Origin: Amphimedon queenslandica
Lineage: Eukaryota; Porifera; Demospongiae; Haplosclerida; Niphatidae
Reading direction: 5' to 3'
Assembly (NCBI RefSeq): GCF_000090795.2
Contig: NW_003546288.1
Span: 71,429-126,768, forward strand
DNA: 55,340 nt
Shown: one piece after another, positions 41,533 to 53,630 of the stretch
How the letters are laid out: each line of letters begins with the position of its first letter
Numbering within the stretch: the stretch's first letter is position 1
The notes under the pieces: model-generated
Seen by the model: only the letters and a program-made list of their open reading frames with translations
What the model was told of the DNA's origin: nothing
The model's database searches: none
Translations under genes and position numbers: made by a program

Positions 41533-43600
41533 TTATAACAAGACTGATCCAGATTTCAAATGGGACAAAAATAGCCTTTGAGTCGATTGGTAATAAGTTA
41601 CTGTCCACCTCCTGTCACAGATATCTTCTGAATTAAGTGGCTGTTCCCACTTATCCCGTAATGCAAACATGTGTTGGCATTGCAATAGCTTAGACTTTCT
41701 GAATATGGAGCTACAGTCTGACAGACAACGTATCTTTGTCACACGGAAATTTGAATGAAGTATTGGCCATCAACCTCTTTGATCTCCTGTACCTTCTTAC
41801 TCCATTCTAATTCCTTTAGAACAAATGGTGAAGCATAATAATTAAACATTTTACTATAATGTCCCTCTAGACTGTCAGATGAGAAGGGATGTACTTTTAA
41901 TTTATGCAACAGGACAGGAGCTTTGTGATCTCTTTGTTCTTAATGCAACCAAAATTACAAAGAACTTATAAGTGAACTCTTCTAATGTACTATGACAATT
42001 GACGACTTGCTTGAGCTTGCCATTTATACTTTCATGCCGGTTGTAGAGTTAAGAAACATGACGTAAAACTTAGTACCCACTCACTCTAAATGGAATGCCA
42101 GCTCTCCTTACAATACTCCACTACTTCTTTGGGTGCATCTTTTTCAAACTTGTTATGGAGGGAACAATGTTCAGATTCATTGGATGCGCCATATTTTGAA
42201 TAAGTTCTAGATATAGTGATCTCTAAGCAATAGAAATTCCCATCTTCTCGTAAGTTATTTCTAGTGTGAAGCTGCACAAAGCATGGCAAAAGCAAATCAA
42301 TACAGAAGAATTTGGCATTCACTGCTTTTACACATCTCTTTCCCCAATGTTTTTGTCTGCCATTATGACACGGATTTTGTTCAAGTTAACATTATGCTTT
42401 TTAAAGTTTTCCATCATCCTTGTCATGCTATTTGCATCTTCAGTAACCGGCAGACTCACAGCTACAATTTTACTTCGGCCATTTGAATGCTTGCATGATA
42501 ATAGGTATGTAGGAAGTGCTAGTTCCAGGAGTTTATAAGTTGCATCAACGCGAACAAGCTCAGGGTATGGTTTAAAAGCATGCTTCATTTCCTGCTCTTG
42601 GAAGTAAAGACCCTTGAAGTGTTTTGTCTTCATCTGATTACACCTCCACCATTGCACCTATACCACAGCACAGTAATTAGTTCACTTTGTATCTAAACTT
42701 TATATAGCTTAATATGAATTAGAAACTAACCGTACTTATTCATCCAAATTATTCTTAGTTTTTCCCAGCTTATCATCAGTCATGATGTTCGAAAGATTCT
42801 TCAGAAAAACAATATTGCCTGTTTCTGTGGAGAGCTGTTGCTAAACGATCTTTTTATTAGCTTTCCTTGCTAATAATGCTGTAGCTTTGGCTTTGGTTTC
42901 ATCAGAATGCTTGCGTTGTTGGGGGAGGTGCTGCAAGAGTTCCTATAATGACATAAGCATATATGACCCACTACACTACATTCATTCATGACATTGCTCT
43001 TCACAAACACTTAGTACAGCAAGTACTGTTACAGTGTCATTTACCTGTAGCCAGATGTGAGATGGGCAATCTTGTTTGAATGTTCTGTACAATAATATCA
43101 GGCTTATAACATTGAACTACTGATAGGCACACAATAGTAGGCTTACAATGTGTGTCTTGATCCCATCCTTTTGGATTTAAACTTTTGTCTACCAAGTATA
43201 CAACATAGCTTTATCTCATAATATTTCAGCTGTAGCTTTAGAAACTTGTCAAGACACTTTTTGGCTACTTTACCGTATAGCGGGATAATTTGGAGGGAGT
43301 AAAATTTGGCGAATTGCTAAATTTTGGTGATTGGCAGATTTTAATTTAACGAATTAGTGGCCACGTGCCATTGAGCATGCGTACAAAGGCTCAAAATGGC
43401 GGATTTTATTTTGGCGAATGGCTATCAAAACGCCAAATTCGCCAAATTTAATTCCCTCCAAAATTTCCCGCTAAACGGTAATTGTTCAGGCATCTCTCTT
43501 CCAAAATTAAACAATCTGCTTCTTGTCATAAGCTTTCACTTTTGTATTCAATTCCCAAAATGTAGAGAATGAATGTCCGACACAGAAAGTAACATTTTTC
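41533..43600 (-). pseudogene. MULE-type transposase with SWIM finger (ZSWIM3-like), copy 2
   Basis: Minus strand: VGHSFSTFWELNTKVKAYDK (about 43580) starts the family N-terminus; a MITE (43273-43478) interrupts it; VAKKCLDKFLKLQLKYYEIK and FKSKGMGSRHTL follow. LPQQRKHSDETKAKATALLA lies near 42920. The catalytic region (42657-42328) has LVRVDATYKLLELALPTYLL and IRVIMADKNIGERDV, with both Asp residues in place. APKEVVEYCKESWHSI (42322 on) and the SWIM finger CSSIFRKSKLLQCQHMFALR (41740-41533) end it, with RRWTVTYYQSTQRLF behind. Several frame breaks occur and the part from about 42070 to 41745 is poor. It faces copy 1 tail to tail. Confidence 0.83.
43273..43478. mobile_element. 206-bp MITE with TA duplication (CCGTATAGCGGG ends) inside MULE copy 2
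   Basis: The left edge ACCGTATAGCGGGATAATTT and the inverse of the right edge (ACCGTTTAGCGGGAAATTTT) match closely, and both arms continue to TTTGGCGAAT. TA flanks both sides (43271-43272 and 43479-43480). Removing the insert and one TA keeps the transposase codons in frame. A TA duplication suggests the Tc1/mariner group, by inference. Confidence 0.85.
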
Positions 43601-43626
43601 ACATCACTGACCTCCACTTTTCTAGC

Positions 43627-43802
43627 AATGCCCACCACTTCACTACTATCAATGTCCTCCACAAAATTCATTTCTTTAGCAATGTCTTCACGTCTTTCCT
43701 TAGCAATGTCCTCTACAACGTCCATTTAGAAATATCCTCCAAAATGTTTATTTCTTAGGCAATGTCCTCCATTTCACTAACAATGTCCTCCAAAATGTCA
43801 AT
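43627..43802 (-). repeat. Tandem repeat of AATGTCCTCC units at the MULE copy 2 5' end
   Basis: AATGTCCTCCAC, AATGTCTTCACG, AATGTCCTCTAC and related units recur every 24-36 bp, many preceded by TTAGC. Read on the minus strand they give VEDIAKE/REDIAKE-type acidic repeats leading into the MULE N-terminus. Confidence 0.65.
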
Positions 43803-45574
43803 AAATCGTCGCATGTGGTTCACGCCAGTACTTTAAGGGTTAAATTTATCAACCTGGTACTGGTACATGGAATTTGGAGCTTTTTGACCTGGTACCGGTA
43901 CTGCAAGGGTTAATTTTTCAAAATCGCTATCGTTACTCTAGCCACAGAGTAATAATTTTTTTCAAATTGCTTAAAATATCACAGTACTAGCAACACATCA
44001 CTCAGGTGAATTCCAGCAGGCAAGTCCTTTGCACCATAGTGCTTCATTGTCTTTGTGATGGTAATTTTGTTATGCATCAGACAATTTTTGCTCTGATACA
44101 AATAGCTAGATCTACATTAATTTTATCTCACAATTGTGGCTGGCATGTTTTTAAGACACAGACAGAACTTTTTACAGAGTGTGCCAGCGTCGACTACATC
44201 AACGGACTGAGGGTAATGAAAGAAAAAATTGATAATCAATGAATACTAGTTATACTACCCAAGGAAAAGCAAGAGAACTGAACCATGGAGTCTCAGACAC
44301 ATAATAATAATTTTTAATGGATCAACTTCATTATGTAATAAGGTCTTCATCTTTCTCTGCTCCTGAAATAGTGGAGTTAGACTTTCAACACTACATTTGA
44401 TTTATTATGTTTGTTACAGTGTGTTGTTAAGTTGATAATACTATAAATAAATGAATAAAACTGCTGTTTTTGGTTTGATCTTAGTTGTCACTGACTTCTC
44501 ATGTTAAAGAATGCTTAATTTTGTGGTAGTTTACTACTAGATGTATGAAATGAGGACAAAAATGAGTCAGGTCTCAAACTTTTCAGCAAATTAATTTTAA
44601 CTTATGTTTAATTTTGAGTTATGTAACCCTTTGAAGTCTGGATTTATTTCAGTCACACAATGACACATGATGTCACAGTAACAAAAGTACTGTCAACATC
44701 ATTATAGGTCTTAAATCCAGCCAATTCATCCAAAAAATTTTAATATTAAAAAGAGGATTATTTTTCAGTGAATATGTTCTGGGAAACGGGTCATGGGACG
44801 GGACATCTCATCCTGTATAATACTGAGTAACCTACGGAGCTGTCCTGTCCCTTCTTGTCTCGAAAAGAGTTACCAATTTTTGTAGGTGCGCCGGTATACT
44901 TGCGTGCATGCATCAGAGTTAACCTTGTCAAAGTTGAAGCAAAATAATGACATGGTCTGAAGTATGACAGTGTCAAATTGACATTTTGCTTGCCTAAGTA
45001 AATTCTGGTATGAGATTGGGGTTACATAAAAAGATCCCAAAATGAATGTTAGATCAACAATAATAGTACTAAAATCTTCCTTTGTCCAAAACCACTGAAG
45101 ATCTAACAATTACTGATCACTATATCACACGCACATGGGCTCTGGTGGAGCTTCTATAGAATGGATGAACTTCTGATCGCCTCCACCGTTGTCCTTACAC
45201 ATCTGCTTGGCTTCTGCTAAGAGATCCTTTAAGGGTAGGGATTTACCACAATGCTCTTTCTTATTTTTGCATTTGGTGAAATATTTGACTTTGAATAGTT
45301 ACTGATGATTGTATGGCACATCAAATGAAGACAATGCACTAATTACGCCTCTTTTCATTATAATCAACTTCTTGCAAAACTTTAATTGGCCAATCACTTC
45401 ATAATTCTTTAGCATAGCAATTGTACTTGACTTTGTATGCTTGAAAGGGCCTTTATTTTTTACAGAGTTGTAATTTCTATGGAATGCTCTGCACAATCCA
45501 ACCTGTACTTAATGAAGGCAAGAGGTTGCAGTCATCCATTGTGACATACAAAGGCAAACAAAAAAAAACATATG
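43803..45574. other. No gene recognised
   Basis: Open frames such as 44006-44242 (plus) and 44870-45109 (minus) match no family I know. GACCTGGTACCGGTACTG near 43889 is part of a short repeat with 43848. Confidence 0.4.
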
Positions 45575-45782
45575 TACCGTATAGCACTTTATTTTTCTGT
45601 CGCTTCTGTTTTTGCAATTTTGCTGTAAAATTGTAATTGGCGGTTTTCAATTTGGCGACTGTTTGTGTAAACGTGCTTTGCTAAGCTTCCATTAATTATT
45701 TGCAGTTTTGATTTTGTCAATTTGGCTTGCAAACCACCAATTGCGAAAATAAAACTCAGCCAAATTAAAGAGATACACTGTA
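45575..45782. mobile_element. Second TACCGTATAGC-type MITE, 208 bp
   Basis: The left edge TACCGTATAGCACTTTATTT pairs imperfectly with the inverse of the right edge, TACAGTGTATCTCTTTAATT. The interior has AATTGGCGG and TTTGGCGAC phrases like those of the MITE at 43273, and the length is almost the same. It probably belongs to the same family, more diverged. Confidence 0.6.
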
Positions 45783-45931
45783 TAATCATGTACCTTAATT
45801 TTTAAGGTAATAATTGTAAGTATTATACATGTACTGCATTGACATGTTAATGCTATTAATTGCTATAATTGTTCATACCAGGGCTGGTTGATACACAAAA
45901 CATCTCATTTTCAATAGCTTAATAGTAAATT

Positions 45932-46354
45932 GTGACCCGATATGAGAAAACCAGGCTATCTGCTCCGAAATTGAAAATTGAGATTTTTGCTTTTCTTAAT
46001 TAAGCACAGTTTTTCCTTAGTTTTGGTCTTTGTCCCATGTCATTTAACACATCTAGTGCTGAGTTATGATTATTAATGCAAAAAGAAGTGTAAACGGATG
46101 CAATTGAGTTTCAGCCATTTCTATCATAATACCCTGCATTATTTACATGGTGCACAACAAAAAGAAAGGTCTGTAAAATACCTCTTTTAACTTATTTACG
46201 GGCAAACTTGGTATCAAATGAAAGAAAAATCTTGATACAATACATTTTTGATAAAATCTGAGTTTTGATAAGGTACCACTGTCACAACTTTGGGAAGCCA
46301 TATCTCTAATTGATAATTCCCGCAGATAGCCTGGTTTTCTCATATCGGGTCACA
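45932..46354. mobile_element. 423-bp MITE with 32-bp perfect inverted repeats (GTGACC ends)
   Basis: The first 32 bp, starting GTGACCCGATATGAG and ending GGCTATCTGC, are repeated without mismatch in inverse at the right end. AATT flanks both sides (45928-45931 and 46355-46358). The GTGACC start and 4-bp AT-rich duplication are shared with the 237-bp MITEs at 5894 and 14119, but the interiors differ. Perfect arms suggest recent movement. Confidence 0.9.
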
Positions 46355-48639
46355 ATTATGAAAACAATTTAGCAGTTGCTGACCATGAACTGTGACAATT
46401 ATTTCATTAAAATCAGGACAATCGGTATGTCTGTAATACATTATTGTAATTTTTAAGTGATTAGAAGTACTCCCTAACTTTGACCTGTGGTAAATCTGAT
46501 TTTTCCCAATCTCTTCTAAATGCTTACATAAGAAACAAGACATTCTTTTCTTTCCCACACAGCAACATCATCAACTTTTAGATCATTCGGATTGTCAAGT
46601 GTGTCAATATTCACAAGTAATGACACATTAGAACAGACATTGTAAGGTAGCATACAGCAGACTTTTTCCATAGATATATTTTCACAAATAAGCACGTTTC
46701 CAATTTCTCATATGGAAAATCTATCTTTTCTGCTGTCATAAAAAATGAAGACATTTACCTCCATTGTGAAATAAAATATGTTTAAAGTAGAATACGTCAA
46801 TAATAACAATAATGAAAAAAATAGTAGAGTTACAAGTATACTCATAACTAGCTTAACTAAGTAACAGTGGTTAATTACCGGTTATTATTATTATAAAAGG
46901 GGAATTACAACAATATTTAGGACAGAGGCTGATATTTACCTGGAACCGACATCTATTTAAGCAAAAGTGCATCATTAGTCAGGCTAGTACTTACTGTAAT
47001 TCTGTCAAAGTGTTTATTCATCTATGTTACAAACAAAAATCACACCATGCCATATCTTCTTTATCCTCTTTGCTGCTATCACAATCATTCAACATAGTAT
47101 TGCATGCAACACTCACTTCACTCTGGCCTGTGTGTGAAGTAATCATTGTTTTATCTCAAAAAGTGTGATTACTGATCACCTTAAAATTATAAATATACTC
47201 AAACCTTGCACATTCTACTTCACATTCTTCTTTTAAAGACTCGTCTTCACTTTCAGAAAGAGTCATATTGATATTATAAGATCTAGACTTCTCCTCAGCC
47301 ATCACTTCTTCAATGCTACACTAGACATATAATTTCCGTAAAATACCAGACTTATGGGTTGAGCAACATAAGTCTTGTCACACATGTGGTAACAAAACAC
47401 TTAAATCATCTGGTAAAAAAAGCGCAACGCAATAGGAAGACTACATGTAGAATAAAAGTGGTATATTAAGTATGACTGATGCTAATGAAGATTTGAATAG
47501 TGACTATGGCTCATTAGTGACACAACTTGTGAATGAAAGTATATGCCTTGATATGGTGAGAAAAATTTAAATGAAAGATTGAGTAATTTTCAGTGTATCA
47601 ATTTGTCAAAAAAGTCATGGAAAAAAAGAAGTAGGATTCCAGCTGACCGATTATTCCAAATGACAGATTATTCTGAAGGACAGATCATTTCAAACGATTG
47701 TCTTTACCCATTTGAACGAAATTACAAAGGAAAATCCTACTCTCATGACCCAAATTTTACTTTATATTCTACTTTTAATGTTATTATGTAAGAAAATGTA
47801 TATGACCATAGTTAATACGGCAAATGAAAGGGATTGGAAACTTCCATGTTTCTACTTTTACTTTGTACAGCGTTAGGCAAAGCATGCGGGTTAACCCTTG
47901 CTTTAGCAACGGCCGCCAACTTTTGGCAAAAAGAGTCTTGTTTGTGACCTGTTAAAGCTGTCATTAGTCAGTAGTGTCATTGCTTTTTATGATTGATATG
48001 AACTAAAGCAGAGGATACTTGCTTCTATCCCTTGACAACTATTTTGGTGCATTCATCATTACTTCTATAGATTTTTATCTCTTGAATGAGTGGTTTGAAC
48101 TGCATTTCATTTTGTACCTTTTTCTTAAAAGTGTGAAACAAATGATGACAACTATTCAATACGGCATCACTACATGGAGGTAACCCACTTCGTTTCATTT
48201 GAAAATATGATTTTGTTTTCTGTAATGATCAATTTACTGTTATGTTGGAGAGGTTTGTTTTGTACCCTTAATGTAAAAACTAAAGGGTTCAGGACCATAC
48301 TATTAGTCGTTCGGAGTCCTACTTGTCCTAGTTTCCATTACAGGTTTGACTTATTGATGCACTGAACACTGCTCAATCTTTTTTTTAATACTTGTAATAG
48401 CTTCTTTGTGTTTATTTTTTATAACAATATATATTTACAACTGTGCAAGTAGCAAAGTCCACATGAAGCCTGCTTTGTTAGCCAGTAAGGACAATGTTTT
48501 ATAACTGTTGTCCACGATGAGGTCAAGCTGGTATCAAAGGTGACAAAGATTGCCATATCTATAGCAGTGTGAAGAAACAGTGTCATTAAATTGAATCTTC
48601 GACAGTGTCTCAACCATTATAATTTATGTAATCTTTAAA
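46355..48639. other. No gene recognised
   Basis: Several short frames (for example 47579-47791 plus) have no recognisable domain. Nothing else supports a gene. Confidence 0.4.
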
Positions 48640-49015
48640 TGGGCCAAAGTGACAGAGTCAAGTTCATTATTCATGAGTATCATTAATTATTATGTCCAAT
48701 ATCAGTGTTGCATATATTATTCATTTTCAGCTATGGCCAATATGACACTGTCTCATTAATATTCTATGGCCATAATCTAAGCTATGGCCATTATGACACT
48801 GCTCTTTAAATAAGTCATTCTATGCTATGGCCAAAATGACGCCGTCACATTAAAAATTCATTTTTAGCTATGGCCAATATGACACTCATTAATATTCTAT
48901 GGCCATTATGACACTGTCTCATTAATAATTTATTATAAGCTATGGTAAATACCACACTGTCTCATTTCATTAACTATTTAAAGCTATGGCCATAAATATT
49001 ATGCTTTCTCATTAA
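48640..49015. repeat. Degenerate minisatellite, AGCTATGGCCA-ATATGACACTG units
   Basis: AGCTATGGCCAATATGACAC and TTCTATGGCCATTATGACAC blocks joined by CATTAATATT-like spacers recur every 35-65 bp through this stretch. Unit length varies and spacers have drifted. No coding frame. Confidence 0.82.
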
Positions 49016-49559
49016 TATTTTTTATCATTATTTTTATCGTCCTTCGTTATGTTATATTACATGAAGTTTTATTGCCACTGTTTTTATTATCAGCATCTGC
49101 TACTGATGTAATTACACAATAGATTCTCTGTACATAGTTATTGATTTAATCAATTAGATCTGCTACTACCTAAACATGATTGAGTGGATTAGAGGTAGGG
49201 AGCTGCTGTATCACTTAAATCTTGCATATGCTGGCCGGCCATTTTAAGTGGAACAGTCCAGCTGTTTTAATCCAGTCGACATCAACATCTTCCTCACACG
49301 TTAATCACACACCTGTCCTCATCCTTGAAGTTAAATATTTTTGTCTTTAGTAGATCAGCCAAAGTATGTCTCAAAAGCTAAAGCCCAACTTTGCAAAACC
49401 ATCATTATTTTTATTGTACTTTTTTTCGTACTTTTGTTGTAATACTTCAAACTTTATCTCAATGGGCATCGAAAATTCTCTTTCTAAAAGTATTGTGAGA
49501 ATCTGATCCTCTCGAAAGCCACATCTCACTTTTTCAAACATTTTCAAACATTTCTGGTC
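49016..49559. other. No gene recognised
   Basis: AT-rich; minus-strand sequence close to 49560 may be decayed helicase. Confidence 0.4.
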
Positions 49560-50747
49560 AGTTTTTGTCTTTCATTAATAGTCAATTTATTGTAGGTGAC
49601 TGTATTGCCAAGTCTGTAATTCAGTGTTGATGCTGTCACTTTGAATACTGGATTGCTACAGACTGGTGGCAATTGAAGGATGTCACCGACAAAGATGACA
49701 TTCTTCTGCAACAAATCATTCGTCTCATTCGAATAAGTCAGTAATTTTCATTTGTATGTAAGGCTAGAAACCATGGACACTTCATCAATTATCACCATTT
49801 TCAGATGCTGAAGATCGATTTTCATTTCTTTATGACTAGCCTTTGGTATTGACCAGTATGAAGCACACTGTCCTTCATGTTCTATTGGCAGCTGAAACAG
49901 TCTATGTGCCGTTACGCCTTCCTCATTGTAAGCTGCTAAACCTGTTGGAGCACAGGCTGCACATGTCTGTTTTGTCAGTGTTGACCAGAGGCTTTTTACT
50001 TGTGCTATAATTGCCCCAATGAGGAAAGATTTACCGGTGCTAACTACACCACTGATGAACATGTGCAATGGCTTCACACTTTTTGATTGCTATTCCTTGT
50101 TTTGATCAACATTCATATTCAATTTGCCTCAGGAGATGAGCTTTTATGTGATCAAGGATGTGTTTCTGGTCTACATATAACATTGATTCCATCTCTTCTA
50201 GAGTCAGACTAGACCCCGGTCCATATCTCATCATCGTCCACATCATATTCATTTTCTCTATTGGCTGCTCAGGCATCTTGTATGCCTTTTAGTTTCTCTA
50301 CATTTATCGCTTGCTTTGACACCTTTTGTGGCGGACAATGTGGTGATTATTATTTATATTCTTGGGCTATTGATGAAAGTGAGTGACAAGACCCTTCCCA
50401 TAAAAGTCTTCAGTTGATGGATCGTTTGCTGCTATTTCTTCAATTCCACTGAGTTTCTTTGTTAATATTTATTTTCTTTATGTGACATTTTTACATCAAT
50501 CCATAATACTTCTCTTCAAAGTGGCTCACCAAGTAATATATCACATGTTTTGTATTGTCCAATCAGTTGGCTGATGAGACACCTTATGCGGAATTTGCTG
50601 TAGTTGCCTCTTATCATTGAATATGTCTTGCCACAGATCCTGCATGCAACCCCTTTTTGCCTGTGTCACATAGCTACTCACATAATTAGCCAGAGCTAGA
50701 GAACACTCACTGGTAAACGATACATTGCTATTCACCTTCCATAACAA
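49560..50747 (-). pseudogene. Helitron Rep end and Pif1-type helicase, decayed
   Basis: Minus strand from 50747: NVSFTSECSLALANYVSSYV and QAKRGCMQDLWQDIFNDK, matching the end of the Rep domain with a Tyr-x3-Tyr pair (YVSSY). A stop-rich linker with GPGSSLTLEEMESMLYVDQK leads into the helicase: LHMFISGVVSTGKSFLI (Walker A; the usual GxGGTGKS has lost Gly residues), CAACAPTGLAAYN, KMVIIDEVSMVSSLTYK (Walker B) and NVIFVGDILQLPPVCSNPVF. It decays by about 49560. It differs in sequence from the Rep at 23.5 kb, so it is another Helitron lineage. Confidence 0.83.
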
Positions 50748-51749
50748 TAGAAGCAGAGGATTTTAATTGTTGACTCTCACTTCTTCACTCCATTTAAGGC
50801 AATATAACCATTTTTCTGCTTTCATGTTTTGTTTAACATTCTTCAGCACCATTTCTTCAGAAACTGGCGAAGGAGCTCGTTTTTCAGGTATAACAAGGCT
50901 ACAAAAGTTGTAGATGTCATATTGTTGGGTCGTGAATCCTACTTAGTAACACTGCTAATTGATCAGAGTAATTTAACATCACATAATAGTGATACTGATG
51001 AAAGCTTGCTTTTTAGTTCTGACTGCAAAAATAGTAGCATAAAGCAGACCTGTCCCGTATAGTCGCCATAAAACATGGTATTCATTCCGTTTTTATGCCT
51101 TATAACACACACTAGGGCCCATTAACCCTCCACTCCCTAATAATCCTTTCACAGTTGGGGTAAGAAATAGTTAAATCATCCCATATGCAAAAGAACAGTA
51201 CAGGCATACACAATAAGTTTATTTTGAACTGAGAAATCAACACTTAAAAACCCTGTCTTATTGCTAAGCTTCATAGTAGATGTTAAGTTTTAGTGAAAAT
51301 ATGGTAAAGAATTATTTTCTGCATAACTCTTGTTACACACATGAATAAACAAATTTGCATATATTTGTGGCAATACATAGTATAGCATGTCTGTACAGTG
51401 TTTTGCATATAGTTGCAGCTTTCCATTTTTCACAAGTTGAGGAACAAGGATAGAAAAGAGCTTACTTGAACTGTCAAGACTATGCCCACCTGGCAAAGAG
51501 CCAAAGGAAGGCCTGAAACACTAAACCATAATACTTTGATTTCGTTTGTAGTTTCTACTTCAGTAGTCCTGCAGATCTAATATTGTTGCCCAAAATGTAA
51601 CCAAGAAAGGGGAAAAAACGTGCTCGTTAGAGTTGCTTTAAGACCGTTGCTGGTGTTTTAAATGAATTACTCTCGAGCAGAAATGTTTACGCAGGGAAAT
51701 TCTTAGATATCATGGTGGCATTCTGCATCACAACTGTATAAATAGAATT
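50748..51749. other. No gene recognised
   Basis: Open frames at 50829-51062 (plus) and 51290-51496 (minus) show no known motif. Confidence 0.4.
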
Positions 51750-52530
51750 AACAAGTAAAGAAGGAAATTAATGTGGGAAATTTGTGGGAAGGAATTAAGA
51801 AAAAAGTAATGAAGCAAGAGGGTACTTACAAACTGGTGTGGTAAAAACCCTACACCACTGCATCCCCATGCAAAAGCACCATCAAGTCTGCAAAAATGAT
51901 AGCACTATGATAGTCTAGCACTATGAAGTCTTTATTTTCCATGCAGTGGTGTAGAATTCCATGCTACCACAGTTTGCAAGTACCCTCGTTTTTTCTCAAT
52001 TAATCCTACTATTTTCCCATTTTTAAATGTTTTTTATTTACTTGTTTCTAATTTCTTTTAAGTGTAATTAATTACATTTTGTTATGATTGTGTGGATAGA
52101 TTAAATATATTTATTCTGATCACATGCGCATGAATTAAAATAGTGTCCAGCCACATACCCACTTGGTGCTTGTAGATTTCGTCTGCCATTTGGTGGTCCT
52201 TGACCCAAGCCCAGAAAAGTGATGTCAAAGCCAACTTGGGCACTTCTCTGACTTAGAAGTTTATATGGGTGACAGAAGATGAAAGAAGGAAGGAACTTCG
52301 GCAGAATTTTGCAAAAACTTGAATTTGAGCCTATTCTCCAGAAATTCTCTCCCTACATTACAGTCCACTTAAAAGGTACCAGAAAATCACTCAGTGAAGA
52401 AGAGCTCATTTAAGCCCTTCATAAGGCTGTACAACATAAGATGAAAGAATTGTAAGTGTTTGAAAGTCAAAAACAGCTGCCTTCGTGAAAAACAAACATC
52501 ATATCTGCATATAGGCTACGGCCTCTTTAA
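51750..52530 (-). repeat. Copy C of the ~0.75-kb dispersed repeat, with foldback end
   Basis: Reverse complement of the 20025-20787 repeat, in the same order: GTAGCCTATATG near 52515, TTGTACAGCCTTAT near 52435, CTTGGGTCAAGGACCACCAA near 52200, ATAACAAAATGTAATTAATT near 52075. The foldback has GAGGGTACTTACAAACTGG (51819) against its inverse ending at 51985, and the arms extend through AACAAGTAAA on both sides. Complete here, so it shows what the gap at 20788 has lost. Confidence 0.82.
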
Positions 52531-53450
52531 TACTGTCTTGTGGTTAAACTACTGGTTAAAAATGGAGTCCATTTGTCCTAGCAAAGCAAGAGCTTTAGGT
52601 AGCTCTTCGTTCTATGTGACATGACTTTCTCGATAAGAGTTTTTGTTCATAAAGTCTAAAACTTAATGAAGTTTTCAGCTAACTAAAGGTTTCTCTGAAA
52701 AAACTACTCATGAGGCAACCTTATGTACCCTCTATTCAAGTAGACTGTTACTGTATTGATGCATTGTTGTCTGTTACCATACCAGAGGAAACAATTTAGT
52801 GGTATGTCGCCATCTGGAGATAAAGGTATTATGAACGTGTACTGAAGAAAGGGGCTATTATAAAGGCCATCAGTGACACTGCTTGCATATATGCTGTTCA
52901 TGTTTGCATTCTCTAGCTTATTTATTTACAATTGCATCTTTCACATTTCGTGCGATGATCTATGCACAGGACTCACACTTAAGAGTCATAAAGAATGGTA
53001 TGAAAAGAAGGAACTGCTTCATAGCTAAGATAAACAAAAATACAGAGATACAAAGGAGATACAGAGCATGTCAGTGGATCTAATTGGTATAGATTTAGTG
53101 TTAATCATAGTGCACTGCCTATTTCATACTGTTGCATATGTGACTAGTGTTAGGTAGTTCAAGGAGTATTGAGGCATTAGCATCTGAGCCAATTAACAAA
53201 GGTAGGAATGTATGGTCTGCTGTTTGTTTCAAAATTATCAATGGCATAAATAAGGGTAGTAATGAGAGTTTACAGGCGTGCACAAAGTCAACATTTAGTT
53301 GCTTTCCAATTTTACACAAAAATATACTGACAGGCCTGTTGCCTCGTGAGCATTTCTAGTCGCAGTTGAGATTGCTGCTTTGGCTTTGCTGTGAAAGACA
53401 CTTCACTCTAACACTGGAATTTGGAGGTTGTATTGAGGAATTAACAAGGC
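52531..53450. other. No gene recognised
   Basis: Short frames only, no motif. Confidence 0.4.
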
Positions 53451-53630
53451 TGTAAATATAGAGATGTTAAGAGTGAAGATCTCAACGAATATATTTTATA
53501 ATGAAAATGTTATCACACATAAGATTGAGAGGGATAGGGAATAGAGAGATAGAGAAGAGTAAAGGAGAATCAAAATTCATGAACATGTGTCTCTGATGCA
53601 CATACGCATAAGCACATGACATTTACTACA
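53451..53630 (-). promoter_or_regulatory. Probable 3' LTR of the Gypsy element, 180 bp
   Basis: On the minus strand a G-rich tract (GGGGGGGAGTAA) is followed by TGTAGTAAATG; the segment ends TTTACA at 53451, so it has TG...CA edges with a short inverted TGTA/TACA. TTATAAAATATATTCG near 53500 fits a TATA box. The other LTR lies outside the window, so the limits are inferred. Confidence 0.5.

Noticed and set aside
47579..47791. 70-codon plus-strand frame rich in Lys/Ser
   Set aside because: No recognisable family and no splice context.
50829..51062. 77-codon plus-strand frame
   Set aside because: No motif, repeat or context supports it; left as unassigned.
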